Source: JAGVIE01 sp964520905 (GTDB lineage Bacteria; Bacteroidota; Ignavibacteria; UBA10030; SZUA-254). From it: DNA of 64,000 bases. Position numbers and translations under genes: made by a program. The DNA lies in NCBI GenBank assembly GCA_964520905.1, contig CAZFQL010000001.1:186001-250000 (forward strand), written 5' to 3'. Shown here one piece after another: positions 45,715-53,710 of this stretch. The notes beneath the pieces are model-generated. The model made no database searches, was not told the origin of the DNA, and saw nothing but the letters and a program-made list of their open reading frames with translations. How positions within the stretch are numbered: the first letter of the stretch is position 1; each line of letters begins with the position of its first letter.

Positions 45715-46347
45715 ATGAAGTCGTTAGTCCATCTGTTATTTCTCGGAATTATTTGTTCAACTTTTGCTTTCAGTCAAACCGATTCTATTAATATAGAAGA
45801 TCAATCTGCACCGATTAGCTATGAAGTAATAGCTTACGGCGGTGGCGCATTGCCGTACCTGCCAACATATTTTAAGGACAATTGGAGATCTGCTTGGAGC
45901 GCGGGTATTGGCTACGGTATTTCACTACCGCCGGGCGAGTTAGGTTATATTACTCTTTATCAAACAATCGATTACAGCAAAATGAAATTCCAGCAGTCAA
46001 GCTCTTATGATGGAAAGTACTTGAATAGCGGTACCGTGCATATTACTGACATTATGGTAAATCTGAAAGGAAACATTTATCTGAGAATATTAAGAATAGA
46101 ACCGTATTTCCTTTTCGGCGTGGGTGCGATGAATTATATATCGAGTGGTGTAAATATTGATGAGAAAGGAATAACCACTGTTAAGAACAGACATCAATTA
46201 GCTTTTGCGTGGACGTTCGGGTTAGGCATCGAAGTTCCTATTAACCAGCGTATCGGCGCTTTCATCGAGGGGAAATCGGTATTGGGCGTTGTAGAACCGG
46301 CAAAACAAATTTTCCCGTTTCATGCCGGCGTACATCTGCGCTTCTAA
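45715..46347 (+). CDS. Predicted outer-membrane beta-barrel protein
   Basis: A 210-residue protein with a signal peptide ending TFAFSQ. Strands such as YGISLPPGELGYITLYQTIDY and FAWTFGLGIEVPINQRIGAFI suggest an eight-stranded OmpW- or OmpA-like barrel, with a terminal HLRF aromatic. No function is recognised. It has its own terminator. Confidence 0.65.
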   Translation: MKSLVHLLFLGIICSTFAFSQTDSINIEDQSAPISYEVIAYGGGALPYLPTYFKDNWRSAWSAGIGYGISLPPGELGYITLYQTIDYSKMKFQQSSSYDGKYLNSGTVHITDIMVNLKGNIYLRILRIEPYFLFGVGAMNYISSGVNIDEKGITTVKNRHQLAFAWTFGLGIEVPINQRIGAFIEGKSVLGVVEPAKQIFPFHAGVHLRF

Positions 46348-46368
46348 TCTAACAAAATATTTTTATTT

Positions 46369-46406
46369 AAATGCGGTATACTCTTGCAGGTATATCGCAT
46401 TTTTTA
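46369..46406 (+). terminator. Rho-independent terminator
   Basis: AAATGCGGTATA and TATATCGCATTT form a 12-bp stem with one G-T pair and a ten-base loop, followed by TTTT. It ends the barrel gene's message. Confidence 0.8.
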
Positions 46407-46508
46407 TTCAGAAAATACCTGTATCAACGGGGTAAACTATAAATCGATCATCTCCCGCATGCCGATAGAATACACGGAGGTTATAATGTTGATGACTAAA
46501 GGAGATTT

Positions 46509-47336
46509 TTATTTTACCCCGAAGCCATTCTTTCCGATCTTGCATTGTGAGACGGCGCGGTTGAATAATTCCATGTATGCGGTTTTCTCAAAAAGCATGG
46601 TACTCGTAATGTAGCTCTGTTTATCGCCGGGCGGGTAATAAGGGACGCCTGAATTTGTAGGAATAATTTTTTCGTGTTCTGTTAAGATGTTGTCTCGAAA
46701 CGCCCACGCGTCGTCCGGTATGCCGTCGAATTTAGTGCTGCGGGCAACGATCATTCGTTCCACCCAATCGCGCATTGGATCCATATCTATGTGAACTACG
46801 CCGTCAACCTTTCCGTCGTAATTATCGTCAGCCCAGTGATTAAAAATCAATTTGCAGTGAGCGATAAAATATTCTAATTGTTTCAATGTAGGTTTGTTCC
46901 CGCGGGCAGGAAATTTTTCAGACTGTTTTTCTTCTTTAAATGCCGCGGCGCCTCCAATTAAAGCCATGTAATCGATCTTTCCGTCATTGTTGCGGTCGAA
47001 AATATATCCCCACGTTACAGTCTTGCCAAGTGATGGTCGAGTCTCGTTAAAAACAACAGTACGCGAAATTTCTTTATCCGGATCGATAATCGGTTTTCTG
47101 GTAACAGCCGCGATGAAAATTTTCTTTTGATCTTTGTATCCCATGAAAGTTACATATAGACTGTCGATTTTTTGCTGGCACTGAATCGTAATCTTCCGAT
47201 GGAGTTCGGGATATTTACAAATAGAATCAGCCGCCGGATAGAAATGCGAGATATCGTTTTTCACTTGCCCGTTCGTTATAATAGGGAAGAACAGAATAAT
47301 GATGAGCAGCGTAGATAGAATTTGTTTCATTGCCAT
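46509..47336 (-). CDS. Secreted hypothetical protein with two Asp-rich calcium-type loops
   Basis: A 275-residue protein with a signal peptide ending ITNGQ. Two loops, FDRNNDGKIDYM and ADDNYDGKVDGV, match the DxNxDGxxD calcium-binding pattern of dockerin or EF-hand-like loops. The rest is not recognised. It is 17 bases after the larger lipoprotein gene and is probably co-transcribed with it. Confidence 0.6.
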   Translation of the reverse strand: MAMKQILSTLLIIILFFPIITNGQVKNDISHFYPAADSICKYPELHRKITIQCQQKIDSLYVTFMGYKDQKKIFIAAVTRKPIIDPDKEISRTVVFNETRPSLGKTVTWGYIFDRNNDGKIDYMALIGGAAAFKEEKQSEKFPARGNKPTLKQLEYFIAHCKLIFNHWADDNYDGKVDGVVHIDMDPMRDWVERMIVARSTKFDGIPDDAWAFRDNILTEHEKIIPTNSGVPYYPPGDKQSYITSTMLFEKTAYMELFNRAVSQCKIGKNGFGVK

Positions 47337-47352
47337 ATGTTAGGTCTTCAAA

Positions 47353-49011
47353 CTATTGCTTTGTTTCTGTTGTAATAAAAGTGGTTTGCTCAACATTGAG
47401 TTTTCGTAGATATGCGCCCGGCTCAAGATATTTACCCGTAGCGTTCCGGATTCGCTCGTACCACTCAATCGATTCAGCCGGCATGTAAAGGTATTCAATC
47501 ATCCATTTTGACACATCGGGATTTGATATCTTCTCGTTTCCGAACTTGCTTGCCAGCGCTTCATGCAATTGGGCTGATATCATTTCACGCAATATCGCTG
47601 AATGATTACCGCAGGCGTTTTCGATATTCTGAATCGAGGGCGAAAATGTGAACATCGTTTTTCGATCGTCGGTAAAAAATAAATATTTGTTCGATATCGA
47701 TTGTGCGAGCGAGTCTAAATTCCAGTTTGGGTTTTTATATATTTCATATTCAGTAAAAAAATCTGCCAACATACTGCGCATACGAAATAATGCCGTGTTA
47801 TTTCGCTTTAAGAGATATTGTCTTAAATCTTTCTCTTTTACCTTTGTAAATCTGGAAATCCACAATGAATCGCCGGTATAATCTCCATGCATCTGTGCCA
47901 CGCCATAATCGTAGGCGGTGGTAGATGTTCCCGGTATCGTTGCATAACCTTTCAGGATCGGATAATCGACTTTCGTATGTGCTGCCATCAGACCGTGACC
48001 ATATCCATCCAATCCTGCTCTGTAAAATCCTACGCCTTTCCCTTGCGGTATGATGGCCCGCAGGTCTTTCGGGATATTTACAGAGAAACACATACCTCTT
48101 TGTCCGGAATTTACCGATGTTATCGAGATAGGAAGTGAATCGAGATTGAAACCGATCCCTTTCTCAAACCGATGAATGATGGTTAATGCGGAATCGGCTG
48201 GGAAGTACTTGTCAGGCAGTGATACGGTGTTGTGCTGCACGAAATCTATATCCCACGGTGTAAAATCTTTCATGCGAAGTTTCTTTTTGGCGGATGCGGT
48301 AAGCTTTTCATAATCCGGGCGGGTAAAAGTTTCCAGACTCGCCATAGTTTTATACAGCCACATCTCATCGATTGCTTCGAGGTAAAGCCGGAGTGAATAA
48401 TAATTTGGGAAACCGAGCGTTTGCGCCTTCGTGTTGTACGCTTTAACGAGATTGAGGTAATCGGTTGTCACTGATGCTGTAAATTGAGAAGCGGTGATCC
48501 ACAGATTACGCCGGCGCGTTCGCTTCTTTTCTTCCCGAAGTGCAGGTATCAGCGTTTGCGGCGTGTACTGTTTACCGTCGATTGTAAATTTGAGATTAAA
48601 GTATTTTTGTGCCAGAGAATTTTTTAGCGATTCGATTTCCTGGTCGGCATAAATCGCACCGCCGAGAAAGCATCGGTGCCATAATTCAAGCCGTCGCGCA
48701 AGCATTTTATCGGCGAGCGAGGCAGATCGGCTTCGCCATTCTTCGATTATATTTAACGCTGTAGTATCACGAAAAATTTCTGCCAGCCTGCCGCGTGCCG
48801 CCACTGCATCGCTCGAACCATCTTTTGAATACCGGCTCCAGTCTGATATCTGCACCTGTGAACATGCGGTTTCATACCGCTTCTCGAGAGAATCGAGGTA
48901 GGCGTAAAGCTCATCTTTTGATGCAACTCTCTGTTTCAGCTCTTTCTTGCAGGAAGTAAATGCAAGAAGCAACGCAACAACGAAAAACGCCGGTGAAATT
49001 TTCAGGGTCAT
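47353..49011 (-). CDS. Lipoprotein with M2/M3-peptidase-like fold, zinc motif degenerate
   Basis: The 552-residue protein has a lipoprotein signal ending LLLAFTSC (Cys21). The long helical architecture and segments such as LGFPNYYSLRLYLEAIDE resemble M2 (ACE) and M3 peptidases. Where HExxH is expected, the sequence has LDGYGHGLMAAHT (~334-346), keeping one His but not the first His or Glu. The downstream Glu ligand region reads AYDYGVAQMHGDY. It is probably a non-catalytic relative, and the family placement itself is tentative. Confidence 0.55.
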   Translation of the reverse strand: MTLKISPAFFVVALLLAFTSCKKELKQRVASKDELYAYLDSLEKRYETACSQVQISDWSRYSKDGSSDAVAARGRLAEIFRDTTALNIIEEWRSRSASLADKMLARRLELWHRCFLGGAIYADQEIESLKNSLAQKYFNLKFTIDGKQYTPQTLIPALREEKKRTRRRNLWITASQFTASVTTDYLNLVKAYNTKAQTLGFPNYYSLRLYLEAIDEMWLYKTMASLETFTRPDYEKLTASAKKKLRMKDFTPWDIDFVQHNTVSLPDKYFPADSALTIIHRFEKGIGFNLDSLPISITSVNSGQRGMCFSVNIPKDLRAIIPQGKGVGFYRAGLDGYGHGLMAAHTKVDYPILKGYATIPGTSTTAYDYGVAQMHGDYTGDSLWISRFTKVKEKDLRQYLLKRNNTALFRMRSMLADFFTEYEIYKNPNWNLDSLAQSISNKYLFFTDDRKTMFTFSPSIQNIENACGNHSAILREMISAQLHEALASKFGNEKISNPDVSKWMIEYLYMPAESIEWYERIRNATGKYLEPGAYLRKLNVEQTTFITTETKQ

Positions 49012-49083
49012 GCAGGTTTTTGAGGATTTTTTTTCTTGGATAATAAGATAATAAATATTTTATGGAATTGCCAAGAATCAGCG

Positions 49084-49371
49084 TCAGATGCCTTCTACAA
49101 CGATCATCTTGCTCCGGGCTGTTTCATGCCGCAGCTTTTTGGGTTCACTGTATTCGGAAGAAGCCCACCATTGCTTCGCACGCGATAAGCTTTCGAATTC
49201 AAGGATTACCAACCGATTCGGTTTCCAATCACCCTCGAGTATTTCAACCGGATTACCCCGGACGATGTATTTGCCCCCGAATGCTGTAACGGTTTCGGCG
49301 GCTGACTTTTTATATTCTTCGTACCTGACCGGATCGGTAACGGTAATATCAACTATAACATATGCCGGCAT
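49084..49371 (-). CDS. DUF1330-domain protein
   Basis: A 95-residue dimeric alpha-beta barrel protein. It begins MPAYVIVDITVTDPVRYEEY and has RLVILEFESLSRAKQWWASSEY, both typical of DUF1330. The function is unknown. It has no signal peptide and stands alone. Confidence 0.88.
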   Translation of the reverse strand: MPAYVIVDITVTDPVRYEEYKKSAAETVTAFGGKYIVRGNPVEILEGDWKPNRLVILEFESLSRAKQWWASSEYSEPKKLRHETARSKMIVVEGI

Positions 49372-49478
49372 GGAGTTATTCCTTATTGTATAAAAAATAT
49401 TATTTAAATATAAACAAATATATCAAGGTTGATGCTGATTACAAATCTTTTGCTGTCATAATTAGTCTCGTTTGAAAA

Positions 49479-50024
49479 TCATTCGGGAAAAGGTTGGTCC
49501 TCAAACCACCGGTAGTCTCTGACGGCGAAAATTATTCCAAGAATAATTGATGTGCCACAGAGTAGAACACCGACAATGAACACACCATCTCCGAGAGGTT
49601 CAGCGGCTTCGAGGTTGTTGGAGAGAAGCCAGTTCCAGTCGTGAATCAACCCTTTACCTATAAGATGAAGTTTGCGGACCGGCGCGTCTTTGATGTACAC
49701 GCTCACATTCACCATATTCTCGCCCATCCAGAAGCCTGCCGCCCCGATGTACCAGTTCCGCTGTCGCGCAATAACGAGTGTGAGTGCAAGCGGCAGTAAA
49801 ATCTGCGTTAAAGAACCGCCGAGGAAGTACATCCAGCGTCCGAAGAGTTTAAAAAGAAGATGACCCGCTTCGTGTATATATAAATTCATCCAGTCGGTTA
49901 CCCAGAGAAAGAACGGCGGTCTGAATGTGCCCGATGCCGGATCGTACTCTGCCGCTAAAAAATATAAGAGGTATGCGAGATACGCATAAAGAAGAAGCTT
50001 GAGTGTGAGAAGAATGTATTTCAT
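49479..50024 (-). CDS. Small integral membrane protein with HEAGH motif (M50-like)
   Basis: From the ATG at 50024 it has 181 residues, with four to five hydrophobic helices. YIHEAGHLLFKLFG in the second helix carries HExxH, as in M50-type membrane metalloproteases or similar DUF proteins. No PDZ domain or LDG motif is seen. A longer version would start inside the promoter region and add 41 residues of poor character. Its promoter lies only 11 bases upstream, so the mRNA may be nearly leaderless. Confidence 0.6.
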   Translation of the reverse strand: MKYILLTLKLLLYAYLAYLLYFLAAEYDPASGTFRPPFFLWVTDWMNLYIHEAGHLLFKLFGRWMYFLGGSLTQILLPLALTLVIARQRNWYIGAAGFWMGENMVNVSVYIKDAPVRKLHLIGKGLIHDWNWLLSNNLEAAEPLGDGVFIVGVLLCGTSIILGIIFAVRDYRWFEDQPFPE

Positions 50025-50034
50025 AAGACATTTG

Positions 50035-50063
50035 AAAATAAGAACGTTTGGTGTAAATGGCAA
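50035..50063 (-). promoter_or_regulatory. Promoter of the HEAGH gene (twin of 58835-58863)
   Basis: On the minus strand TTGCCA (50058-50063), 17 bases, TATTTT (50035-50040). The element is almost identical, spacer included, to one ahead of the Lon-like gene. Confidence 0.5.
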
Positions 50064-50246
50064 ATTGGCCGATGTTGTTATAATGAAGGAAAACAAATGT
50101 ATTTTTTCCTTTCTATTAATCAAAATATTCATTAAAGCCTTGAGCAAAAACTGTGGATTGATGTAATGATAGATTAGACCCTTCCCCGATTTTTGGACGA
50201 GAAGCTAAGACATAAAATATTATTATTCTGTTTTCGTGTATAAACC

Positions 50247-50275
50247 TTGACTTTCACGAGAAAAGATGTTATACT
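50247..50275 (+). promoter_or_regulatory. Promoter of the T9SS cargo cluster
   Basis: TTGACT (50247-50252), 17 bases, TATACT (50270-50275), 29 bases before the first ATG. GAGGAG lies eight bases before that ATG. Confidence 0.65.
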
Positions 50276-50303
50276 TTCCATTGAAGGCAATAGAGGAGAT
50301 TTC

Positions 50304-50696
50304 ATGAAACGCATATCATATTTGTTTTTACTTATAACCATGCTTTTCGGGTCGGTGAAAATCTATGCAAAATGGTCAACACCACCTATTATTGTGTTAT
50401 CCTTTCTGTTAAGGAGGATATTCCTTTTTTCTCAATCATTTGATGTGTTGGAAAACTACCAGAACCCCTTCAATAATTCTGCCTTGATCGCGTACTACAT
50501 TTCCAGCAATAGCCGTGTGAAAATCACTCTATATGATTTGCTAGTCCGAATGGTTAGAACCCTTGTCAATGAAAGAAAAAAGAATGGAACTTACAGCATT
50601 TGTTTCAAGATAGACAATCTTACTAGTGGCACCTATTTCGCTGTATTGAAAACGAATTCAAATACATTAACTCACAAATTACTTCTCATCAAATAA
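50304..50696 (+). CDS. Cargo-less T9SS sorting-domain protein
   Basis: A 130-residue protein from the ATG at 50304 with good SD. A signal peptide (ISYLFLLITMLFGSVKIYA) is followed after ~25 residues by a T9SS C-terminal domain: NYQNPFNNSALIAYYISSNS, RVKITLYDL, then SGTYFAVLKTNSNTLTHKLLLIK. The last 80 residues are close to those of the next gene. No catalytic or adhesive domain lies between. It may be a remnant in which the cargo was deleted. Confidence 0.65.
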   Translation: MKRISYLFLLITMLFGSVKIYAKWSTPPIIVLSFLLRRIFLFSQSFDVLENYQNPFNNSALIAYYISSNSRVKITLYDLLVRMVRTLVNERKKNGTYSICFKIDNLTSGTYFAVLKTNSNTLTHKLLLIK

Positions 50697-50711
50697 CGAA
50701 AGGAGGTGATT
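50697..50711 (+). promoter_or_regulatory. Extended Shine-Dalgarno sequence
   Basis: GAAAGGAGGTGAT pairs with 13 bases of the usual 16S anti-SD end and lies directly before the ATG at 50712. Most genes in the window lack a strong SD. Confidence 0.6.
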
Positions 50712-51587
50712 ATGAAAATATTCCATATAGTTTTTTCGTTCATTGCACTTACTTCGTTTGTAATGTCCCAGACACCAGACTCGCTCAATTTTTTTCCCGC
50801 ACACGCTGGTGATGTACGGCAGTACCGTTCACAATTCACCGGCGAGATTACAATAACAGAATACCTTGATAAGGATTCAACTGATCAATTTGGGAACATA
50901 TTTATCTGGTATCATAATGCTGGCTGGGGAACTTTTAATATTTATAAAATAGATTCGTCAGGTAATGTTTATATACTCTATTCAGTGAGCGACACTGGTT
51001 ATGTGCCGTTACTTTATAAACTAAGTGCAGACACTGGGACTGTGTGGACATATCTAAAAAGAGATAGAGATAGTATTCTTGCTAAAGTCGTGGGGATTTT
51101 CCCAGGTTTCGTATATGGTAAACAAGTAACAGTTAAAAAAATTGAATATACAAAATATTCAGAATTCGGTTCGTTTTGGTTAGGCAACCGATATTTGGCG
51201 ACGGGATTTGGAATGGTACAATGGGACATTGAACCATCGGATGTTTATTATCTTGCAGGGGCAATAATAAATGGTGTACACTATGGAACAATTGTTTCTG
51301 TGAAAACAGATTTAACTTTTCCCGAATCGTTTGAAGTGTTAACGAATTATCCCAACCCGTTTAACAATGGAACTGTTATTTCATATACTATTTCATCGGA
51401 AAGCCATGTGGAAATTACGATCTACGACGTTTTAGGACGGGTTGTAAAAACACTTGTCAATGAAAATCAACAAAAAGGAGAGCATCAAATTTCTTTTAAT
51501 GGAAATGGTCTTACCAGCGGTATTTATTTTGCTGTTCTACAAACTGTTTCAAAGACACTAACTCACAAATTACTTCTCATCAAATAA
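50712..51587 (+). CDS. T9SS-exported hypothetical protein
   Basis: A 291-residue protein: signal peptide (ending SFVMSQ), a ~185-residue beta-rich domain without recognised motifs, and a C-terminal sorting domain (~205-291) with NYPNPFNNGTVISYTISSES and a conserved LTHKLLLIK end. The T9SS carries it through the outer membrane and removes or anchors the CTD. A GTG two codons earlier lies within the SD and is rejected. Confidence 0.75.
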   Translation: MKIFHIVFSFIALTSFVMSQTPDSLNFFPAHAGDVRQYRSQFTGEITITEYLDKDSTDQFGNIFIWYHNAGWGTFNIYKIDSSGNVYILYSVSDTGYVPLLYKLSADTGTVWTYLKRDRDSILAKVVGIFPGFVYGKQVTVKKIEYTKYSEFGSFWLGNRYLATGFGMVQWDIEPSDVYYLAGAIINGVHYGTIVSVKTDLTFPESFEVLTNYPNPFNNGTVISYTISSESHVEITIYDVLGRVVKTLVNENQQKGEHQISFNGNGLTSGIYFAVLQTVSKTLTHKLLLIK

Positions 51588-51601
51588 TACTGGAGGTTGT
51601 T

Positions 51602-53629
51602 ATGTTTACCCGAATAGCAGTACACTTAGTTTGTGTTGTTATTTTATCCTTAACAACAGCCTATGCTGCGGACGAAAATTCTTGTGGCGTGCAAACTCAG
51701 CAGCAGCAAACGCAAATAGGCGGCGCTTATTGCACAGCATCTGGAACTATAAAAGCGGTCTTCATTTTTATTGACTTCAAGGATGATATGGAAGATCGCA
51801 CGAATTCAACGTGGCCCGTTGGCACAGGACCAAACTTCTTGAATAGTATTGTGGATGAAACCGAAACGCAAAACTCCGGAACGTATGCAAACGTTTCAAC
51901 ATTTTTTAACGATCAGAGTTTCGGACAATTCAAAATGATTGGGAAGGCATATTACGTTCAAGCACCTGAATCTCTTGCTTATTACAAAAGAGTGCATCCA
52001 TGGGATGAAGTTGCATATTCATCACAAGACGTAATTCAAATTCTCGACCAATCAGTTAATTTTTCAGATTTTGATAGATGGATAAGCAGTTACTACAGCC
52101 ACTCACCCGGTACAGATGGAAAAGTAGATATGGTATTCTTTTGCTATCGAAGGTGGTATAGCGAAGCTCCAAGTTTTTCATATGAGGGTTGGTGGCCAGC
52201 AGATTTGCCGGGTGACGTTTATGTCGATAGTGGTGTGAGGAGAATTGGTGGTGCCCAGACAGTTGATGTTCTGAATATGATTCAATATCCTGATTGGGGA
52301 AGAAGCGTACAGAATGTGGTGCACGAATTCGGTCATGTATGGGGTTTAAACCATCAATACGCTCCTGGAATGTGGGCACTAATGGGTCAACGATATCCGA
52401 GCACGAGCAGTTTTATGAATGCCTTTGAAAGAGCACAACTTGGATGGATTGTTTATCATGATATTACTTCTTCCCAAATAGCGTCATTGCGTGATTTTGG
52501 AGCCTATGGCGATGCGTATAGAATTTCATTAGGCAATGGAGAATATTTTATTTTGGAAAATCATCAACGAAACAGCATTTATGATAATCCTGATGTAAAT
52601 GTTCCCGCAGCAAAAGGATTATATACTCTTCGCCAATTTTCATTTCAGTATTCTCCTTATGCAGGCAATTTAAAAATTGAAACTGCTGATGGTCGTTTTA
52701 ATTGGTCAAATCCAAGTTGGGGGATTTTTCCAGGGACAAATGTTTTTTACCCCACATTTCAAAGAGGAGTCAGCAATAGAACACTAGGTTCAAATGACCG
52801 AGACTTGTTGTCTGCTGTTAATCCTAATACTGGTCAACAAGGTTACTATTATTTAATTGCTAAAGTTGATGAAATATCGGGACAGACAGTCTATGGTTCT
52901 TTCTACAAAGGTGATGGGAAAGATGCTTTTAATTTGGGATTTAACACTGTTTTCACACCTTGGAGTAATCCTTCTGCTTGCTCAAAAAATGGAACACTAT
53001 CAAATGTTGGAATAGAAATATTACCATCATCTACTTCAACTTTGGATATTCAGTTTTTCATCGGAAATCCTCTAAGCGCTTCCCCGTCAAGACCTCAAGA
53101 TGTCCGAACAACATCAGTTGTAAATGGTAGCACCTCACTAGTTTGGACTGCAAATCCAGAAACAGATGTTTCTGGATACAACATCTATCGCGGTGTTGCT
53201 TACTCTGGCAGCAGTGAACCAACTTACACTAAGATCAACTCATTGATCGTGACCACAATCTCCTACACAGACAACAATTACGAGTCCATCGCAGGGCTTC
53301 CACAAAACATCGATCTCTACCACCGATATAGAATAACTGCCGTGGATAACGAAGGTAAAGAATCCGTCAAGTCAGAATACGTTGATGCCTATTTCACTCA
53401 TGTTGCAAATGGCTCAATTAGTTCCAATCGGACTTGGCAAATTGACGTCAGATTAGTTTCTGATGCAACAGTCACAAGCGGTAATATCCTCACAGTTTTT
53501 CCCAGTACAACAGTAAAGGTTGTCAATGGTTATACATTAACCATCAACGGTAAACTAATCGCAAAAGGAGACCCAAACAATAGAATTACTTTTACATCCA
53601 ATAATTCAAATCCATCTGCAGGCGATTGA
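51602..53629 (+). CDS. Metzincin-type metalloprotease, N-terminal part of a split T9SS gene
   Basis: 675 residues: signal peptide (ending TTAYAAD), a peptidase domain with HEFGHVWGLNH (HExxHxxGxxH; zinc ligands and Met-turn at WALMGQ), a fibronectin type III domain (~495-600) and the beginning of a beta-helix region. It resembles M6 or other secreted metzincins. The TGA at 53627 falls in a GDWQGI-type motif (SAGD*QGI) and the same frame continues to 55180, so the original product was probably about 1192 residues. Confidence 0.8.
   Translation: MFTRIAVHLVCVVILSLTTAYAADENSCGVQTQQQQTQIGGAYCTASGTIKAVFIFIDFKDDMEDRTNSTWPVGTGPNFLNSIVDETETQNSGTYANVSTFFNDQSFGQFKMIGKAYYVQAPESLAYYKRVHPWDEVAYSSQDVIQILDQSVNFSDFDRWISSYYSHSPGTDGKVDMVFFCYRRWYSEAPSFSYEGWWPADLPGDVYVDSGVRRIGGAQTVDVLNMIQYPDWGRSVQNVVHEFGHVWGLNHQYAPGMWALMGQRYPSTSSFMNAFERAQLGWIVYHDITSSQIASLRDFGAYGDAYRISLGNGEYFILENHQRNSIYDNPDVNVPAAKGLYTLRQFSFQYSPYAGNLKIETADGRFNWSNPSWGIFPGTNVFYPTFQRGVSNRTLGSNDRDLLSAVNPNTGQQGYYYLIAKVDEISGQTVYGSFYKGDGKDAFNLGFNTVFTPWSNPSACSKNGTLSNVGIEILPSSTSTLDIQFFIGNPLSASPSRPQDVRTTSVVNGSTSLVWTANPETDVSGYNIYRGVAYSGSSEPTYTKINSLIVTTISYTDNNYESIAGLPQNIDLYHRYRITAVDNEGKESVKSEYVDAYFTHVANGSISSNRTWQIDVRLVSDATVTSGNILTVFPSTTVKVVNGYTLTINGKLIAKGDPNNRITFTSNNSNPSAGD
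53627..53629 (+). other. In-frame TGA splitting the metzincin gene
   Basis: TGA replaces an expected TGG in the GDWxGI motif. The frame is otherwise open for another 516 codons. TGA ends many other genes here, including dnaX and dapA. Confidence 0.75.
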
Positions 53630-53710
53630 CAAGGCATCATTTGCTCAGGCGGCGGCCCTGATACACTAACCTACTGCAATATCAAATATGCATACGACGG
53701 TCTCCGATTA

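Noticed and set aside
46384..46614. 76-residue plus-strand frame after the barrel gene
   Set aside because: It begins inside the terminator hairpin and mostly overlaps the end of the opposite-strand secreted protein gene.
53627..53629. TGA read as tryptophan (alternative genetic code)
   Set aside because: Three TGA codons fall in otherwise open frames, but TGA is also the coupled stop in ATGA overlaps (dapA/dapD, pfkB/dapB, antitoxin/toxin) and ends dnaX, so standard code with lesions is more likely.
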